NCBI RefSeq assembly: GCF_032595075.1
Contig: NZ_CP118735.1
Coordinates: 400,001 to 464,000 of the forward strand
From: Streptococcus sp. 29887
GTDB taxonomy: Bacteria > Bacillota > Bacilli > Lactobacillales > Streptococcaceae
Length of the DNA stretch: 64,000 nt
Direction of reading: 5' to 3'
Positions 54,740-63,559 of this stretch are shown one piece after another; within the stretch, counting starts at the first letter, position 1; each line of letters starts with the position of its first letter. The notes under the pieces are model-generated. The model saw only the letters and a list, made by a program, of their open reading frames with translations, ran no database searches and was not told where the DNA came from. The position numbers and the translations under genes are program-made.

Positions 54740-55597
54740 TTAGGGCTTAGCCTAGATAATCTGTGGTGACACAGGAAAACTAAGATTATGACATACCAAT
54801 CTTAGTGCCAGCAATGGTCAATCTAAGCAATCAAGTTCTTGTGTCATCTGCTAGGTGGCAACGTGTGAAGTCAAAGAGCTTTTCCAAGAGCCAATCGGTG
54901 ATGGACTACGTCAGTAGTGCTTGAGACGAATATGGAGGATGAAGAAGGTGTCAAAGTTCGAGAGTCGCGTCAAGAGCGGACACCATGTTACATATTGTTG
55001 GGTTGAATACCCGTGGATATGTAACGAGCCGGAAGGTTGCTAACCAGAAGGTAATAATAGGCGTTGCGCATTTTGTTTCTCAAAAGGAAACGAAACGCAT
55101 GGCGATGCACGTCTATGGTATGCTGACAATGCATAGAGTTTATTATGTTTGGAATAAAAATATTGTTTTAAAGCGAAAGACATCGCCCGTCGCAAAATGA
55201 AAGTGCACTTCGGTAGCTAGGCTACCCACTTGAATCTCGCAAGGAGGAGAGTGAAGTCGAAGAGTAAAGCAGCCTAGACCTTTAGCGGGGTTTTCGTTAA
55301 TTGAAAAACGGCTTAGTAGTTTGTGACGTAAGGGGTGGTTGGTCTAACCAACCGTGCATGATTGTTACTGGGAGGGATTCTAGTGGATAAGCGACTAACT
55401 CATAAGGTTGCGAAAGACAATCAATAAGACGTGTAATCTCAGCGTTTGGGGGACAGATGAGGTAGTGCTTATTTGGAACAACCATAGGGCACCAGGTTCG
55501 ATTCCTGCTGTTCCCGTGTCAAGAGCAAGTAACCCTAAGAGGGGCTTGGCTCGATGAGGTCAGAGAATTGCATATCGCTCTGACCCAATATGCATTA
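54740..55597 (+). ncRNA. Large structured non-coding RNA next to tRNA-Ser, GOLLD/ROOL-like candidate
   Basis: About 860 nt, no ribosome-bound ORF. Long paired elements include GTGACACAGGAA (54766-54777) with TTCTTGTGTCAT (54836-54847), CTAAGATT/AATCTTAG (54780-54805), GTTACATAT/ATATGTAAC (54987-55025), GTTTC/GAAAC nested in 55060-55098, GGTAGC/GCTACC (55212-55226), GGTTGGT/ACCAACC (55337-55353), GTCAGAG/CTCTGAC (55559-55584). A 3' pseudoknot and a tRNA-like fold are present. Size, prophage location and tRNA neighbour match GOLLD and ROOL RNAs. It could share the tRNA transcript. Confidence 0.6.
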
Positions 55598-55622
55598 GTC
55601 ACACAACGAAGTGTGGCTTTTT
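55598..55622 (+). terminator. Terminator closing the tRNA/large RNA unit
   Basis: GTCACAC-AACGAA-GTGTGGC followed by five T and a T-rich tail. It lies just before terS, so the RNA unit ends here. Confidence 0.75.
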
Positions 55623-55639
55623 AATTTTGATTGGAGGTG

Positions 55640-56176
55640 ATGGTCATTGATAGACATCAACAAATTATTGACGAGCTAACTAGCGATGCAATTAAGCTGA
55701 TGTCAGATTGGCCATCAGCAAGAGAAAAACAGAAGCAGTTCGTACTCGCTTATGTTTCAAGTGGATTTAAGAATGCTACGGAAGCAGCGCGACAGGCGGG
55801 GTATTCGGATAAGTCAGCGAAAAATACAGCAAATAAACTTGTCACTTTATCCGACTTTTTTCACGTCCAAGAAGTTATTAAAATATTAAAGGAAAACTTT
55901 GAAAAACGTAGTACAGAACTATCCATTGCATCCTTGGTCGAAATAAAGCAATTCCACACAAGAGTATTACGAGGAGAAGAAACTGATTTCGAGATTGTGA
56001 CTTCGATCAGCGGCACTACCAGCATCGAGGAAGTCCCTCCGAGAATCAAAGAAAGACAAAAATCAGCAGATAGCTTGGTTAAAATGCTGTCTGACAGCGA
56101 GAACGTCAATCGAACAGAACTAGCCCTAGACAAGCTGTTTGACAAATTAGAAGAGGAAATAAATGGGAATAGATAG
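55640..56176 (+). CDS. terS: Terminase small subunit
   Basis: About 178 aa. KQKQFVLAYVSSGFKNATEAARQAGYSDKSAKNTANKL is the terS HTH signature. It recognises the phage pac or cos site. Starts at 55640 or nearby (TTG 55631 is open); GGAGGT is very close to 55640. Overlaps terL by 14 nt. Confidence 0.85.
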   Translation: MVIDRHQQIIDELTSDAIKLMSDWPSAREKQKQFVLAYVSSGFKNATEAARQAGYSDKSAKNTANKLVTLSDFFHVQEVIKILKENFEKRSTELSIASLVEIKQFHTRVLRGEETDFEIVTSISGTTSIEEVPPRIKERQKSADSLVKMLSDSENVNRTELALDKLFDKLEEEINGNR

Positions 56177-57392
56177 ATTGTACCACAATAAGCAACTCAG
56201 CATTCTAAAACGGGCCTTGCGTGAAGATTGGTACATGATGATAAACCATGGAGCTGTTCGTGCAGGTAAGACCCAGTTGGACAACGATCTGTTCCTCATG
56301 GAGTTGCGCAGAGCGAAAAGAAATGCTAAGACTTGCGGTGTTGACAATCCAATGTACATCCTTGGTGCTACCAGTGCTGGTACTTTGCGGACTAACATCT
56401 TGCAGGAACTATCGGAGAAATACGGTATCGACTTCAAGTTTGATAAGCACGGAAACTTCACATTGTTTGGCGTGTATGTGGTTACGACCTTCACAGGTTC
56501 TGTCGCTGGTTTACGCGCTATCCGTGGTATGACGGCATACGGAGCTTATATCAACGAAGCGACACTTGCCAACAAGGAAGTCTTTGATGAAATTCGCAAG
56601 CGTTGTTCAGGGTTTGGCGCTCGTATCATTTGCGACACTAACCCAGACCATCCAAATCACTGGCTAAAAAAAGATTATATCGACAAAGCAGATGACAAGA
56701 GTATTATCGCCAATCATTTTACGATATTCGATAATACCTTCTTAAATCAGCGCTACATTGAGAACCTTATCGCAACAACGCCGAGCGGTATGTTTACAGA
56801 ACGTGGTATCTACGGTCGTTGGGTCAGCGGTGAAGGGGCTGTTTATCGTGATTTCAAGGAAGATATGCTCATATCTAGCGAGGACATTCCAACAGACGAC
56901 ATCACAATCTATTATGCTGGTGTTGACTGGGGATATGAACACCATGGGTCTATTGTTGTTTGTGGACAAACGGCAGATGGTAGAGTCTACCTTTTAGAAG
57001 AATACTCGGCGCAGTACCAAGAAATTGATTACTGGGTGGAGATTGCTAAAGACATCAAATCTCGTTATGGAAATATCTATTTCTATGCAGACTCCGCCCG
57101 ACCTGAACATGTCGCACGGTTTGAACGGGAGCATTTAAAATGTGTGAACGCTGATAAATCTGTTCTGAGTGGAATTGAACAAGTGGCTAAGTTGATGAAG
57201 CAAGGTCGCTTTTTTGTTTGTTCAGAAAAGGTTGAAAAATTCAAGGATGAGGTCTATCAGTATGTCTGGAATGAGAAAACAGGCGAGCCAGAAAAGAAGA
57301 ATGATGATGTACTGGATGCACTTCGTTATGCTATCTATTCAAAATTTCAGGGGGTTGGTAGCAAAATCAAATTATTTAAGGGAGGTTTTTAA
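56163..57392 (+). CDS. terL: Terminase large subunit, PBSX type
   Basis: 409 aa. The N-terminal ATPase has Walker A-like GAVRAGKTQLD and Walker B-like region (GAYINEATLANKEVFDEI). The C-terminal RNase H-fold nuclease has YYAGVDWGYEH, FYADSARPEH and KKNDDVLDALRYA. Pumps DNA into the head. Confidence 0.92.
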   Translation: MGIDRLYHNKQLSILKRALREDWYMMINHGAVRAGKTQLDNDLFLMELRRAKRNAKTCGVDNPMYILGATSAGTLRTNILQELSEKYGIDFKFDKHGNFTLFGVYVVTTFTGSVAGLRAIRGMTAYGAYINEATLANKEVFDEIRKRCSGFGARIICDTNPDHPNHWLKKDYIDKADDKSIIANHFTIFDNTFLNQRYIENLIATTPSGMFTERGIYGRWVSGEGAVYRDFKEDMLISSEDIPTDDITIYYAGVDWGYEHHGSIVVCGQTADGRVYLLEEYSAQYQEIDYWVEIAKDIKSRYGNIYFYADSARPEHVARFEREHLKCVNADKSVLSGIEQVAKLMKQGRFFVCSEKVEKFKDEVYQYVWNEKTGEPEKKNDDVLDALRYAIYSKFQGVGSKIKLFKGGF

Positions 57393-58786
57393 TGTCGCTA
57401 GTTAGCATAAACAAACGAAAGCTATTGACAACATCAGCGGAAGAAATTACGCCAGAGTTGGTGGCAGATGCTGTTGACTTGCATCGTTCAAAATTACTTA
57501 AAGGCTATCTTGAAAACGAAGACATGTACATGTCAAATCATAGTATTTTAAAGGGTAGTCCTAAAGACCCATGGAAACCAGATAATAGACTAGTCATCAA
57601 TTATGCTAAATATATCGTTGATACGTTCAGTGGGTATCAAATCGGAGTTCCAGTGAAAATTACTCACGATGATACTGCTGTTGTAGATTTCATTGACAAT
57701 TTCCGTAAATTGAATGACATGGAAGACAGCGAGTTTGAGCTGGCCAAGATTGCAGATATTTTCGGCCATGCTTTTCTATATGTCTATCAGGATGAAGAAA
57801 GTAATACCAGAACAACCTACAATAGCCCAGTCAATATGCTTATTGTCCACGATGACAGTATCCAAGAAAAGCCGTTTTTTGCTGTTCGGTACGCATTTGA
57901 TGAGGGTGCGGCAACTGGGTATGGACAGGTTATCACTGCGTCGGAAGTCATTGACGCAACTTTTCAACAGGGAGGTGGCGTCACATTTCACGAACGTACT
58001 CCTCACATCTACGGCAGATTACCAGTCGTTGAATTGATTGAGAACGAGGAACGTCAAGGCATCTTTGATAGTGTCAAGACACTAATTAATGCATTGAACA
58101 AGGCTGCAAGCGAGAAAGCCAATGATGTTGACTATTTTGCTGACGCTTATTTGAAAGTAGTAGGTGTTGAGTTGGACGGAGATATGGCTGGGCAGATTCG
58201 TGAGAATCGTATCTTCAATTTATGGAAGAACGGTTTGGACGGCCCGTTGCCTGATGTTGGCTTCCTGGAGAAGCCAAACTCAGATACAACTCAAGAAAAT
58301 CTAATTGCTTTACTCAAAGAGTCCATCTTTGCGGTGTCTATGGTCGCAAATCTGTCCGAGGAAGACTTTGGAAATGCTTCAGGGACTGCCCTAGCGTTTA
58401 AATTACAAGCTATGGATAATCTAGCCAAGATGAAAGATAGGAAGATGCAGTCCGCTTTTAATCGTCTGTATGAGATTGTCTTTAATGTGCCTATGGCAAG
58501 TGTTCCGAGCGATGGCTGGACGGGTATCAAGTACCAATTCACAAGAAATGTGCCACGCAACGTACTCGAGGAAGCGCAGATTGTAGCTCAGCTTTCAGGT
58601 CAAGTTTCCAATGCTACTAAGTTATCTGTTCTATCTATTGTGGATAGCCCACAAGATGAATTGGAGAAGATGGCAAAAGAAGAAGAGAGTTCCAGCTTGT
58701 TATCTAAACAAATCGCCATAAATGAGCGGATGACGGACAAAGACCTTCAGCCAGATAGTCAGAAGGTGATTGCTGATGGCGAGTGA
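57392..58786 (+). CDS. Phage portal protein, SPP1 gp6-like
   Basis: 464 aa. Portal core with NHSILKGSPKDPWKPDNRLVINYAKYIVDTFSGYQIG. Forms the dodecameric ring at the head vertex. Starts at the last base of terL (TAATG). Confidence 0.9.
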   Translation: MSLVSINKRKLLTTSAEEITPELVADAVDLHRSKLLKGYLENEDMYMSNHSILKGSPKDPWKPDNRLVINYAKYIVDTFSGYQIGVPVKITHDDTAVVDFIDNFRKLNDMEDSEFELAKIADIFGHAFLYVYQDEESNTRTTYNSPVNMLIVHDDSIQEKPFFAVRYAFDEGAATGYGQVITASEVIDATFQQGGGVTFHERTPHIYGRLPVVELIENEERQGIFDSVKTLINALNKAASEKANDVDYFADAYLKVVGVELDGDMAGQIRENRIFNLWKNGLDGPLPDVGFLEKPNSDTTQENLIALLKESIFAVSMVANLSEEDFGNASGTALAFKLQAMDNLAKMKDRKMQSAFNRLYEIVFNVPMASVPSDGWTGIKYQFTRNVPRNVLEEAQIVAQLSGQVSNATKLSVLSIVDSPQDELEKMAKEEESSSLLSKQIAINERMTDKDLQPDSQKVIADGE

Positions 58787-60074
58787 TGATTGGAAAAAAC
58801 GGATACAAGCTGAACAGCTAGCCAAAATGGAGCGTGGTGCGACGTTAGGCGTTGAAATGGATAGATTATACTCCTATCACTTTAACGAGCTAGAAAAGGA
58901 AATTAGAGCCTTTGAGCAACGTTACGCTGATAAGAATGGTTTGTCCTTGGCTGAAGTAAAGGCTCGAGTTGATGATTTTGATGTCAAGTCTTTCGAGGAG
59001 AAAGCCAAGCGGTATGTGGCCGAGAAGAATTTTTCTGCACGGGCAAACTCTGAGTTGGCATTGTACAACTTGAAAATGAAGACCAATCGGCTAGCTTTGT
59101 TGCAATATAATCTGGATCTAGAATTGATTGCTCTGGCAGAAGATGAGCGAAATTTGACGGAGCGTTTTTTGAACGACGAATTTATCAAGGCCATAGAAAC
59201 ACAATCTGGCTTGCTTGGTCAGTCTGTTTTGACAGCTAGTCAAATCGGTACTACGGCACAGGCTATCTTAAATACTCCTTTCCATGGAGCCAATTGGTCT
59301 GACAATATCTGGAAAAGGCAAACTGCTTTGCGTGAAGTTGTTGCCAGGATGACAGAGCGATTGTTGTTACAAGGGAAAAACCCGACTACCATGGTTGCCC
59401 AACTTCGGAAGGAGTTCAATGTTACTGTTAGTGAAGCCAAGCGTTTGGCAGTCACAGAAGGTGCTCGAGTAGCTACCGAGGGACAGAAACAAGCCTATAT
59501 CGCAAATGGTTATGATGAATATGAATTCATCGCAGAACCGTCAGCATGTAGGGACTGCGCTAAGTTGGACGGAAAGATATTCAAAGTCAAGGACATGGAG
59601 CCTGGAGAGAATGCTGCTCCCATGCACCCTTGGTGCCATTGTTCGACAGGGGCGAATGTTTCGAAATCAACATATACTCTGTCGAATGAAGAACCTCAAT
59701 TATTCCGTAGAGGAGCGTTGAAGGGTGAGTTTAAAGCTCTTAAAATCCCGATGAGGCTTTCAAGCGTTCGTAGGCTAGCTCGTGACTTTGATATCGACCT
59801 AAGCAATTCTAAGATAATCCTTGTCAAACAAAAAGATTTGATTGGAACAGGTTTTTGCGGGGGTGCTTCGGCAGAAGAGGTCGGAAAAATTTATTTATAC
59901 CCCGATGCTTTTACTAGCGAAGAGCAACTGGTTAAAACATTACTTCATGAGAACGAGCATGTTCGACAGTATTTGACTTACGGTACTGAGGAAGTCTATA
60001 ATAATCCTGAAAAATACGAGTTATTAGCTCAAAAAGCCGAAGAAGTATGGTATAATAAGGTTAGAAAGAGGTGA
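58776..60074 (+). CDS. Minor head (MuF) protein with C-terminal HExxH domain
   Basis: 432 aa. Residues about 1-300 are a MuF/SPP1 gp7 head protein with the CRDCAKLDGKIF...HPWCHC zinc site. Beyond it (about 310-432) is an extra domain with the metallopeptidase signature LLHENEHVRQY (H391, E392, H395). MuF proteins of Firmicutes temperate phages often carry C-terminal polymorphic toxin domains. Start at 58776 overlaps the portal stop. Followed 6 nt later by a small gene, a possible immunity partner. Confidence 0.82.
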   Translation: MASDDWKKRIQAEQLAKMERGATLGVEMDRLYSYHFNELEKEIRAFEQRYADKNGLSLAEVKARVDDFDVKSFEEKAKRYVAEKNFSARANSELALYNLKMKTNRLALLQYNLDLELIALAEDERNLTERFLNDEFIKAIETQSGLLGQSVLTASQIGTTAQAILNTPFHGANWSDNIWKRQTALREVVARMTERLLLQGKNPTTMVAQLRKEFNVTVSEAKRLAVTEGARVATEGQKQAYIANGYDEYEFIAEPSACRDCAKLDGKIFKVKDMEPGENAAPMHPWCHCSTGANVSKSTYTLSNEEPQLFRRGALKGEFKALKIPMRLSSVRRLARDFDIDLSNSKIILVKQKDLIGTGFCGGASAEEVGKIYLYPDAFTSEEQLVKTLLHENEHVRQYLTYGTEEVYNNPEKYELLAQKAEEVWYNKVRKR

Positions 60075-60080
60075 TTAACC

Positions 60081-60326
60081 ATGTATGATGATTGGATGAA
60101 ATGTTTTGTAAATATCAGTAAGATAGGAACTCCAGGCAAGAGTCCGATTGACGGTAAGACACCTTTGAATTATATTTTTATGGATTACGGAAATGATTTC
60201 GGCAACCTCATTATTTGGGATCCTGTGAATAAGGTTAGAAAAATCTTTGATAGAGTTGCCAAACGTGATTTTTATCCAACTATGCCTTTAACCAATGGTT
60301 TTTTAGCTGATTATAAAATTGTTTAA
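60081..60326 (+). CDS. Small protein after MuF, candidate immunity or partner
   Basis: 81 aa. MYDDWMKCFVNISKIGTPGKSPIDGKTPLNYIFMDYGNDFGNLIIWD. Single small domain, no known motif. GAGGTGATT ribosome binding site, 6 nt after the MuF stop, then its own terminator, so it ends a MuF-linked pair. Role as immunity protein is inference from position. Confidence 0.6.
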   Translation: MYDDWMKCFVNISKIGTPGKSPIDGKTPLNYIFMDYGNDFGNLIIWDPVNKVRKIFDRVAKRDFYPTMPLTNGFLADYKIV

Positions 60327-60327
60327 T

Positions 60328-60357
60328 AAGCACCTAGAGAAATCTAAGTGCTTTTTT
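60328..60357 (+). terminator. Terminator inside the late operon
   Basis: AAGCACCTAGA pairs with TCTAAGTGCTT (one mismatch) around GAAA, followed by six T. It separates the MuF pair from downstream head genes. Confidence 0.75.
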
Positions 60358-60384
60358 GTTGCAAAAAATAGAAAGGAGGTCGCT

Positions 60385-60630
60385 ATGAACAAACGCATCA
60401 AAAAGAAACGCTGGCTTGAAATCAAGTTAGCTGAGTGTTTAGCTCGTGAGCATTTGCTTATGTCGGCTGTGACTGAGCAGAATGACAAGATTGTTAAGCA
60501 GGCAAAAGAAATCACTGATCTACGTTTGATTATTGAACGCAATGCACAAGCTACAAATGCGAGATTTGACAAAATCGAGAAGCAAGTGGCCAATAGTAAT
60601 GCCAAAAAATCTTGGTTCGGTAGAAAGTAG
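60385..60630 (+). CDS. Basic coiled-coil phage protein, 81 aa
   Basis: MNKRIKKKRWLEIKLAECLAREHLL. Start at 60385 after AAAGGAGGT; longer readings cross the terminator. Helical throughout. Unknown. Confidence 0.62.
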   Translation: MNKRIKKKRWLEIKLAECLAREHLLMSAVTEQNDKIVKQAKEITDLRLIIERNAQATNARFDKIEKQVANSNAKKSWFGRK

Positions 60631-60637
60631 GAGAAAA

Positions 60638-60829
60638 ATGGAAAAACAAATTATTATTTTTTTGAAAAATGGCGAAACATTATTGTTTCAAGATGTAAGT
60701 AATGTGGATGTGACAGATGAATATGTTGCTTTCGATTACTTTGGAAAGAGTACAAATCAAGAAAAAAGTGGTGCTTTCTACTTTGATAATATTGCAGGTT
60801 GGTCTGTATCGGCTGACCTTCTGGACTAG
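60638..60829 (+). CDS. Small phage protein, 63 aa
   Basis: Beta-type domain (KQIIIFLKNGETLLFQDVSNVDVTDEYVAFDYF), starting at 60638 after AGGAGA. Unknown. Confidence 0.6.
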   Translation: MEKQIIIFLKNGETLLFQDVSNVDVTDEYVAFDYFGKSTNQEKSGAFYFDNIAGWSVSADLLD

Positions 60830-60842
60830 GAGGTGCCACATC

Positions 60843-60911
60843 TTGACAGCAGGAAAGACTGCGCCAATCGCATAACCTAACCGTGTGGAATTCCATACGG
60901 TTTTCTTTTTG
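60843..60911 (+). promoter_or_regulatory. Mini-ORF and terminator before the scaffold gene
   Basis: GGAGGTGCC is followed by TTG and a 10-codon frame ending TAA (60843-60875). Directly after comes a 12-bp stem (60879-60890 with 60891-60902) and a T-run. The same GGAGGTGCC site recurs before the scaffold gene (60969-60977). Looks like a leader-peptide attenuator. Confidence 0.4.
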
Positions 60912-60979
60912 TCCAAACTTTGAAGACGTTAAAAGCCAAGGTTAATCAGTCCACTCTGGACTTAAAAAGGAGGTGCCGT

Positions 60980-61573
60980 ATGGCAGAAGATATTAAAGAT
61001 ACAGTAGTTGAAACCGAAAAAGAGACAGTCGACACCTCGGAGACGGCTGAGACTACTGAAAAAACATTCACTCAAGAGGAAGTGAACGCATTGATTGAAA
61101 AGCGTTTGGCTAAACAAGAAAAATCGTTTAACAAACGTATTCAGGAAAAGCTGGATGAGGCCGAAAAGCTACGTCAGATGAACGCCGAGCAAAAAGCTGA
61201 GTATGAAACTAAGAAACAAGCTGATTACATCGCTGAACTTGAAGCTAAAATCAACCGTAGTGGGCTCGAAAAAGAAGCATCCAAAATGCTTTCTGAGAGT
61301 GGTTTGGTTGCTGATGATAAAATCCTAGGCTTTGTCGTCAAAGACACCGCAGAAGCTACTCAAGAGGCCGTAGATAGCTTCTCGGCTTTAGTGAATGACC
61401 TTGCTGACAAGAAAGTTAGCGAAATGCTCAAAGGTAAGACGCCGAAGAAGGTTGAACAAACCACTTCAGCAAGTATTACCCAAGAGCAATTTAATCGCAT
61501 GAGCTATCGTGCTCAACTGGATTTGCAAAAATCTGATCCAGAACTATATGAGAAATTATCGAAAGGATATTAA
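60980..61573 (+). CDS. Head scaffolding protein (DUF4355)
   Basis: 197 aa. Acidic N-terminus, a long coiled coil (EEVNALIEKRLAKQEKSFNKRIQEKLDEAEKLR), then a short C-terminus (ITQEQFNRMSYRAQLDLQKSDPELY) typical of DUF4355. Start at 60980 after AAAAAGGAGGTGCC. Directs capsid assembly. Confidence 0.85.
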   Translation: MAEDIKDTVVETEKETVDTSETAETTEKTFTQEEVNALIEKRLAKQEKSFNKRIQEKLDEAEKLRQMNAEQKAEYETKKQADYIAELEAKINRSGLEKEASKMLSESGLVADDKILGFVVKDTAEATQEAVDSFSALVNDLADKKVSEMLKGKTPKKVEQTTSASITQEQFNRMSYRAQLDLQKSDPELYEKLSKGY

Positions 61574-61576
61574 AGT

Positions 61577-62416
61577 ATGACACAAACTAAAATCGCAGAT
61601 TTAATCAATCCACAGGTAATGGCAAATCATATTTCTGCTAAATTGCCTAAGTCTTTGAAGTTTACGCCTCTAGCAACCATTGAACGCACACTTGTTGGTC
61701 AACCTGGTACAAAATTGACTGTACCGAAGTTTACTTATACAGGTGCTGCATCCGAAGTAGCAGAAGGTCAAGCAATTCCGTTGAACAAGCTTGGAACAAC
61801 TACTACTGAAATGACCATCAAGAAAATCGCTACAGGTTATGAAATCACTGATGAAGCTATCCTATCTGGCATGGGTGACCCTGTCGGTGAAGCTGTTCGT
61901 CAACTCCGTCTGGCTATTGCCGATAAGATGGATAGCGATATTATCGAATTGGCTAAGACAGCTACCCAGCACGTAACAGATGCGCCGAATACACTTGAAG
62001 CCATCCAAAAAGCACTCGATATCTTTGCTGATGAGGAAGATGTGCGTTATGTTGGTATCTTCAACCCGGTAGATGCTATGAAGTTACGTACTGCAGCAGG
62101 CAAAGACTTTTTGCGTGGGTCTGAGCTTGGGGCTCAAGCGCTTGTTTCTGGTGTGTTTGGTGAAGTCTTGGGTGTTGAAATCGTTCGTTCTAAGAAAGTG
62201 ACGGCTGGCCAAGGCTTTATCGTTGCCATTTCCGCACGTTCGACAGATGCAGAGGATGATGCTCGTTATGGCGCTTTTGTTATCAACATGAAACGCGATG
62301 TTTCTGTTGAGACTGACCGCGACATCTTGAAGAAAACTACAGTCATCACTGGTGATGAGCATTATGGTGTTTATCTCTATGACGATACGAAAGTGGTACG
62401 ATTCGGAGGCAACTAA
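61577..62416 (+). CDS. Major capsid protein
   Basis: 279 aa, HK97-fold N4-gp56-like or phage capsid family. IADLINPQVMANHISAKLPKSLKF, GTKLTVPKFTYTGAASEVAEG and EDVRYVGIFNPVDAMKLR are typical. No delta domain; a separate scaffold precedes it. Confidence 0.87.
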   Translation: MTQTKIADLINPQVMANHISAKLPKSLKFTPLATIERTLVGQPGTKLTVPKFTYTGAASEVAEGQAIPLNKLGTTTTEMTIKKIATGYEITDEAILSGMGDPVGEAVRQLRLAIADKMDSDIIELAKTATQHVTDAPNTLEAIQKALDIFADEEDVRYVGIFNPVDAMKLRTAAGKDFLRGSELGAQALVSGVFGEVLGVEIVRSKKVTAGQGFIVAISARSTDAEDDARYGAFVINMKRDVSVETDRDILKKTTVITGDEHYGVYLYDDTKVVRFGGN

Positions 62417-62568
62417 TGGGAATGCTATTACGTCGTCATTACGAAAAAGAACAGCTTAATTTGTCAGAAATGACAATCAAGCAATTGAAAGCAGTGGCGA
62501 AAGAAAAGGGCGTTGAGGGTTATTCTGCCCTTGACAAAGAAGCTTTGATTGAAGCCTTGAAGGAGTAA
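62416..62568 (+). CDS. Small HeH/LEM-like phage protein, 50 aa
   Basis: LSEMTIKQLKAVAKEKGVEGYSALDKEALIEALKE matches the helix-extended-helix fold of Rho-N/HeH domains found beside capsid genes. Starts at the last base of the capsid stop (TAATG). Confidence 0.68.
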   Translation: MGMLLRRHYEKEQLNLSEMTIKQLKAVAKEKGVEGYSALDKEALIEALKE

Positions 62569-62572
62569 CGAT

Positions 62573-62890
62573 ATGGGGATTATCGAGCAAGTAAAGGCAC
62601 TGTTGGGGATTTCTGATAACTTGCAAGATAATCTCTTGGAAGTGATTCAGAAGCTCACAGAAGCTCATTTCATAGCTTATACAGGGCAAGAAATAATCCC
62701 TGCCAAATTGGAGTTTGTCATTGTCGAAGTGATGGTAAAACGATTCAACAAGCTAGGTTCAGAAGGAATGTCAAGTCACGGGGTCGAAGGACTGTCTATG
62801 TCGTTTGACCTTGATGATTTTGCTAGCTACGACAAGGTTATTCACCGTCAGTTTGCTAGCGACTTCCAAGCGGGGTTTAAAATGATATGA
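62573..62890 (+). CDS. Head-tail connector protein (gp6-like)
   Basis: 105 aa. MGIIEQVKALLGISDNLQDNLLEVIQKLTEAHFIAYTG, DVxLxLxxxxxx type adaptor of siphoviruses. The order capsid-connector-closure is conserved. Confidence 0.8.
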   Translation: MGIIEQVKALLGISDNLQDNLLEVIQKLTEAHFIAYTGQEIIPAKLEFVIVEVMVKRFNKLGSEGMSSHGVEGLSMSFDLDDFASYDKVIHRQFASDFQAGFKMI

Positions 62891-63192
62891 GATACGCGGA
62901 TAGAATTGTTTTCATAAAAACTGGAGCTGAATTCTATGACCCTGATATTGGCGAGTACATCAGCGGTGCCAATGAAGAATTTGTTTTGCCTTGTCACATC
63001 GTCGATTTGGGCGTTGAGAAATCGATGCAGATTTTTGGCGATTATGCATTAGAGCGAAAGATATGCTATCTTCAAAATCCATTAACAGTCACTAACGTCG
63101 TTTGTGTTTACAAAGATAAAAAATACAAAGTCCTGGCTGATAAACAGAACTCAAAGGTTTTATACTTGGAAGGAGACAACAGCATTGGTTAA
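62887..63192 (+). CDS. Head closure / minor capsid protein
   Basis: 101 aa. MRYADRIVFIKTGAEFYDPDIGEYISG. Position and beta-rich pattern fit a head-closure protein. ATGA overlap with the connector. Confidence 0.7.
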   Translation: MRYADRIVFIKTGAEFYDPDIGEYISGANEEFVLPCHIVDLGVEKSMQIFGDYALERKICYLQNPLTVTNVVCVYKDKKYKVLADKQNSKVLYLEGDNSIG

Positions 63193-63559
63193 AGCAACGA
63201 TGAAGTTTGTTGGATTGGATAAACTAGGGCAGAAGCTGAAAGCGATTCAAAAAATGGACGCAGTAAAGGACATTGTCCAAAAAAACGGCGCAAAATTACA
63301 ACGCACGATTGTTAGGAAAGCTGTATTTCGTGGGCACTGGGAAGGCAAGAAATTTGTTAAACCGACTGGTGCAACGAGGCGTTCGGTGCAGTTGTCCATT
63401 TCTGCAAACAAACTGACTGCGAAAGCTGGTCCGACCACTCATTATTCCGCCTATCTAGAAAAAGGTACGCGATATATGAGCGCTCAACCGTTTGTTGGCC
63501 CAGCTTTTGACGAAGTGAAAAAAGACTTTGTCAAAGATCTAGAAAGGTTGGTTAAATGA
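63185..63559 (+). CDS. HK97 gp10-like tail-component protein
   Basis: 124 aa. TTG start at 63185 (AGGAG at 63171-63175), overlapping the previous gene by 8 nt. [52 protein letters not shown] is the gp10 signature. Confidence 0.85.
   Translation: MVKATMKFVGLDKLGQKLKAIQKMDAVKDIVQKNGAKLQRTIVRKAVFRGHWEGKKFVKPTGATRRSVQLSISANKLTAKAGPTTHYSAYLEKGTRYMSAQPFVGPAFDEVKKDFVKDLERLVK

Noticed and set aside
54985..55200. 71-codon plus-strand frame inside the large RNA region
   Set aside because: No ribosome binding site, its codons coincide with strong stems (54987-55025, 55060-55098), and the translation resembles no folded protein.
55297..55485. 62-codon minus-strand frame between tRNA-Ser and terS
   Set aside because: No ribosome binding site and opposite to all late genes; explained by the inverted repeats of the RNA.
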